From assembly GCA_020635115.1 (NCBI GenBank), contig JACKAK010000007.1, positions 62,001-126,000 of the forward strand: DNA of 64,000 bases. Direction: 5' to 3'. The notes under the pieces were generated by a model, which had not been told where the DNA came from, made no database searches, and saw only the letters and a list, made by a program, of their open reading frames with translations. Source of the stretch: Halobacteriovoraceae bacterium (lineage in GTDB: Bacteria > Bdellovibrionota > Bacteriovoracia > Bacteriovoracales > Bacteriovoracaceae). Position 1 is the stretch's first letter; every line of letters starts with the position of its first letter. Both the position numbers and the translations under genes were made by a program. Shown piece by piece: positions 61,692 through 64,000 of this stretch.

Positions 61692-61809
61692 TTTCTTTCC
61701 TCTTAAAATCTTTTTCAAGTGTTCTTTAACATTATACACAAGCATCGTTAAGCATTACTGGCCTTTTTTACTTGTTGCGCCATCATTTCTAGCAGCACAG
61801 TCTAAGGTG

Positions 61810-62070
61810 ATGCCTTACAAAACAAGTATTAACCAAGGATTTAGTAAGCTTCAACGTATTGATAAAATTGAAAAACAACTAGAAAGCGTCTCCGATTGGG
61901 TCACACACACAGCACCAGAGCAAAGTAAAATTAAAGAAGAAATAGAAAAAAAGTCCAAAACTCAGGAGAATTTGCTAAAAGAAGTTGAAATTCTCAAAAA
62001 GCAAAATGATATTCTAATTAAACGTTTAGAGAGAGTTGAAAAGTATATAGATATACCTGGAGATTTTTAA
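61810..62070 (+). CDS. Small coiled-coil protein with uncertain start
   Basis: From ATG 61810 it is 86 residues with a strong coiled coil (IKEEIEKKSKTQENLLKEVE, ILKKQNDILIKRLERVEKYI). Upstream in frame, from about 61741, sits a hydrophobic stretch (KHYWPFLLVAPSFLAAQSKV) like a signal peptide, but no ATG, GTG or TTG precedes it inside the intergenic region, so a non-standard start is possible. Its stop overlaps the next start by one base (TAATG), consistent with coupling to gamma-glutamyltransferase. It lies divergent to lipA. Confidence 0.5.
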   Translation: MPYKTSINQGFSKLQRIDKIEKQLESVSDWVTHTAPEQSKIKEEIEKKSKTQENLLKEVEILKKQNDILIKRLERVEKYIDIPGDF

Positions 62071-63755
62071 TGAAGTTATTTTTTCTTCTCTTTTTTTTAT
62101 TTTCTTCCTGTGCACATAAACAAAATTCTCCTCTTGATGAAACAGTTTCAAATCAATATATGGTCACGTCACAAGGAGTTTATACAACTGAGGCCGCTAT
62201 CAAAATGTTTGAGCTAGGAGGAAACGCTTTCGATGCCTTTGCTGCAGCAAGTTTCACTATCTCCGTTGAGAGACCACAGTCAACAGGTTTAGGAGGGGGA
62301 GGTTTTTTAGTAGGGAAAACAAAAAAAGATAAGACTCCCTTTACACTTGATTTTAGGGAAAAGGCGCCTATTAAAGGAAACTCTAAAATGTTTCTTGATA
62401 AGACAGGAGCTGAAATCCAAGGTAAGTCAATAAATGGTATTTTTTCAGTCGGAGTCCCTGGACTCGTTGCTGGTGTTTTGGAAATTCATGAACAATATGG
62501 GAAGTTATCAAGACAACAAGTTTTAGGGCCGGCGATTGAGTTAGCACAAAAAGGATTTGAAGTTTACCCAGAACTAGGTAAAGCATTAGAGTACCGAAAA
62601 GATGAACTCGCCAAACATCCTTCAAGCAAAAAGATCTTTTTTAAAGATAATAGATTACTCAGTGTCGGAGATTTGCTTGTTCAAAGTGATCTTGCAAAAA
62701 CCTTGAAGAGAATTTCTGATTTTGGGAAAAATGAGTTTTACCAAGGAGAGATTGCTAAAAAAATCATCGAACATAGTAAAAAAATGAATGGAATTTTAAC
62801 ATTTGAAGATTTCACAAATTACCAGACAGTGAAAAGAAGTCCAGTCGTTGGAAGTTTAGGAAACTATAAAATTTATTCAATGGGCCCTCCTAGTTCTGGA
62901 GGTATTCATATCATTCAAATTCTCAATATTTTGAAAAAATTTAAGTTTTCAGAAAGTGATTTTCAAAAAACGCAAACAATCCATAAAATAGCTCAGGCCA
63001 TGCAGTTGGCCTTTGCTGATAGATCTCAATTTTTAGGGGATACAGATTTTGTAAAAGTACCAGTCAAAGCTTTAACTTCACAGGAATATGCAGAAGATCT
63101 CAGTGAAAAAATGACTAGTGTTGCATTAAAACAAAGTAGTGTGGCCCCTGGTAAACCTTGGCCTTATGAATCTCCTGAGACCACTCATTTCACGATTGCA
63201 GATACTGAAGGTAATGTTATTTCCTCAACCCAAACAATTAATGGTTATTTTGGATCAGGCGTTGTTGCCAAGGGGACAGGAATTGTTCTTAATAATGAAA
63301 TGGATGATTTTTCTACAAGGCCCGGCGCAAGTAATTTATTTGGGGCCATTGGAGGTGATAAAAACTTAGTTGAACCTCAAAAAAGGCCCCTAAGTTCAAT
63401 GTCTCCTACCATTATTTTTGATAGTGAAGGAAAATTTAAAATGGCCTTAGGCAGTCCTTCAGGCACTAGAATCTTAACTTGTGTAGCTCAAGTAATTCTT
63501 AATCATCTGGTTTTTGGAAAAAATTTATATGAGTCAGTTGAAGCAACAAGAATTCATCACCAATGGTCTCCTGATACCTTATTTGTCGAAGCTCCGTATT
63601 TTCCCGAAAAGATGATGGATGAGCTTAGGTTACTTGGTTATGACCTACAAAAAAAAGAACTTGGTTGTAGAGTTCAGGCCATTTCAGTAAATTCGAGAAA
63701 TCAATTGATGGGAGTATCAGATTCAAGAGGCGAAGGGATGGCCTCAGGCCTGTAG
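62070..63755 (+). CDS. ggt: Gamma-glutamyltransferase, lipoprotein form
   Basis: The protein has 561 residues. The signal peptide MKLFFLLFFLFSSC has an FSSC lipobox at Cys14. Family motifs: RPQSTGLGGGGFLVG, IFSVGVPGLVAGVLEIHEQ, and the self-cleavage/nucleophile threonine in PETTHFTIADTEGN (first of TTHF), then RPLSSMSPTIIFDSEG and LGSPSGTRI. It hydrolyses or transfers gamma-glutamyl groups of glutathione in the periplasm. Maturation should give large and small subunits. Confidence 0.94.
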   Translation: MKLFFLLFFLFSSCAHKQNSPLDETVSNQYMVTSQGVYTTEAAIKMFELGGNAFDAFAAASFTISVERPQSTGLGGGGFLVGKTKKDKTPFTLDFREKAPIKGNSKMFLDKTGAEIQGKSINGIFSVGVPGLVAGVLEIHEQYGKLSRQQVLGPAIELAQKGFEVYPELGKALEYRKDELAKHPSSKKIFFKDNRLLSVGDLLVQSDLAKTLKRISDFGKNEFYQGEIAKKIIEHSKKMNGILTFEDFTNYQTVKRSPVVGSLGNYKIYSMGPPSSGGIHIIQILNILKKFKFSESDFQKTQTIHKIAQAMQLAFADRSQFLGDTDFVKVPVKALTSQEYAEDLSEKMTSVALKQSSVAPGKPWPYESPETTHFTIADTEGNVISSTQTINGYFGSGVVAKGTGIVLNNEMDDFSTRPGASNLFGAIGGDKNLVEPQKRPLSSMSPTIIFDSEGKFKMALGSPSGTRILTCVAQVILNHLVFGKNLYESVEATRIHHQWSPDTLFVEAPYFPEKMMDELRLLGYDLQKKELGCRVQAISVNSRNQLMGVSDSRGEGMASGL

Positions 63756-63914
63756 ATTTCACAAAAAGAAGCCACGCGCGTAAATAATATTCCAAGAGTT
63801 TAACTTCAAATATTTGCTCTAATTTTTTGAAATAATCTATAAATTCTACAAAACTTTAACAATCTAGTGATGTCTTAGAAACTTTGAATTATATCCTCTC
63901 TACCAGGAGGTTAA

Positions 63915-64000
63915 ATGTTCAGAGCTTCTTTCTTCGTGTTTATTTGTGTTTTCAATGTTTTTGCTGATGATAGCGGATGGATTGAAAAATGTCAGGACTA
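63915..64000 (+). CDS. Start of a secreted protein gene, truncated by window end
   Basis: A strong ribosome site CCAGGAGG precedes the ATG. The first 28 residues read MFRASFFVFICVFNVFADDS then GWIEKCQD, a signal peptide likely cleaved after VFA. The gene continues past the window. Family cannot be determined. Confidence 0.65.
   Translation, partial: MFRASFFVFICVFNVFADDSGWIEKCQD

Overview
The window is AT-rich bacterial chromosome with the look of a predatory or free-living member of the Bdellovibrionota, most plausibly the Bacteriovorax/Halobacteriovorax side. This is inferred from gene content rather than from a marker gene. The pointers are a complete Glt/Agl-type envelope machinery operon, many large lipoproteins of unknown function, myxobacteria-like outer-membrane barrel and FHA/TonB proteins, CheC/CheX-type phosphatases and strict low-GC codon use. 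No rRNA or tRNA gene was seen. GGCC tetramers are strikingly frequent for such AT-rich DNA.

Layout. 1-3.1 kb: end of an FtsX-like permease, an HD-domain protein, a LysE-type exporter and a lipoprotein. 3.2-13.6 kb: a possible structured leader with a small secreted protein, then a nine-gene minus-strand operon: outer-membrane barrel, TPR protein, small secreted protein, TolQ-like AglR, two TolR-like proteins, a 976-residue TPR protein (GltD-like), a TPR lipoprotein (GltE-like) and an FHA/TM/TonB-like protein (GltG-like). 13.8-24.7 kb: a lipoprotein, a Nudix-NadD fusion, two paralogous giant lipoproteins, a class IV aminotransferase, a CFI-box C-terminal anchored protein, a response regulator, a yebC remnant and a receiver-CheX protein. 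24.7-26.7 kb: an IS607-type element with intact TnpA and TnpB. 26.7-36.7 kb: housekeeping genes (glutaredoxin-BolA pair, exonuclease-DinG helicase, potassium channel, MATE exporter, acetyl-CoA synthetase, methyltransferase).

36.7-40.8 kb is an accessory island. It holds an IS remnant with both imperfect ends, an ISNCY-like transposase behind a long hairpin that covers its ribosome site, and a beta-propeller lipoprotein built of 13 near-identical 132-bp repeats. An inverted copy of the remnant's right end lies at the far side. 40.8-48.2 kb encodes purine salvage and oxidation: adenine deaminase, XdhC, XdhB, XdhA and a large deaminase-superfamily protein. 48.3-49.7 kb is a CheY-CheC-CheY operon. 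49.6-56.2 kb carries a J-domain protein with a 10-base G tract, a dipeptide epimerase-like enzyme, an MltD-like transglycosylase, a glycosyltransferase, an ExbB-ExbD pair and a secreted protein. 56.5-64 kb has a Calx-beta/RCC1 lipoprotein, LipB-LipA, gamma-glutamyltransferase and the start of a secreted protein.

The strongest candidate for a coherent system is the Glt/Agl operon. It contains a proton-channel motor module, two periplasmic TPR scaffolds, a TPR lipoprotein, an FHA-regulated inner-membrane protein and an outer-membrane barrel, together enough to span the envelope. Other notable signals are two unrelated insertion sequences that each fold their transposase Shine-Dalgarno site into a hairpin, and the inverted IS ends around the propeller gene.
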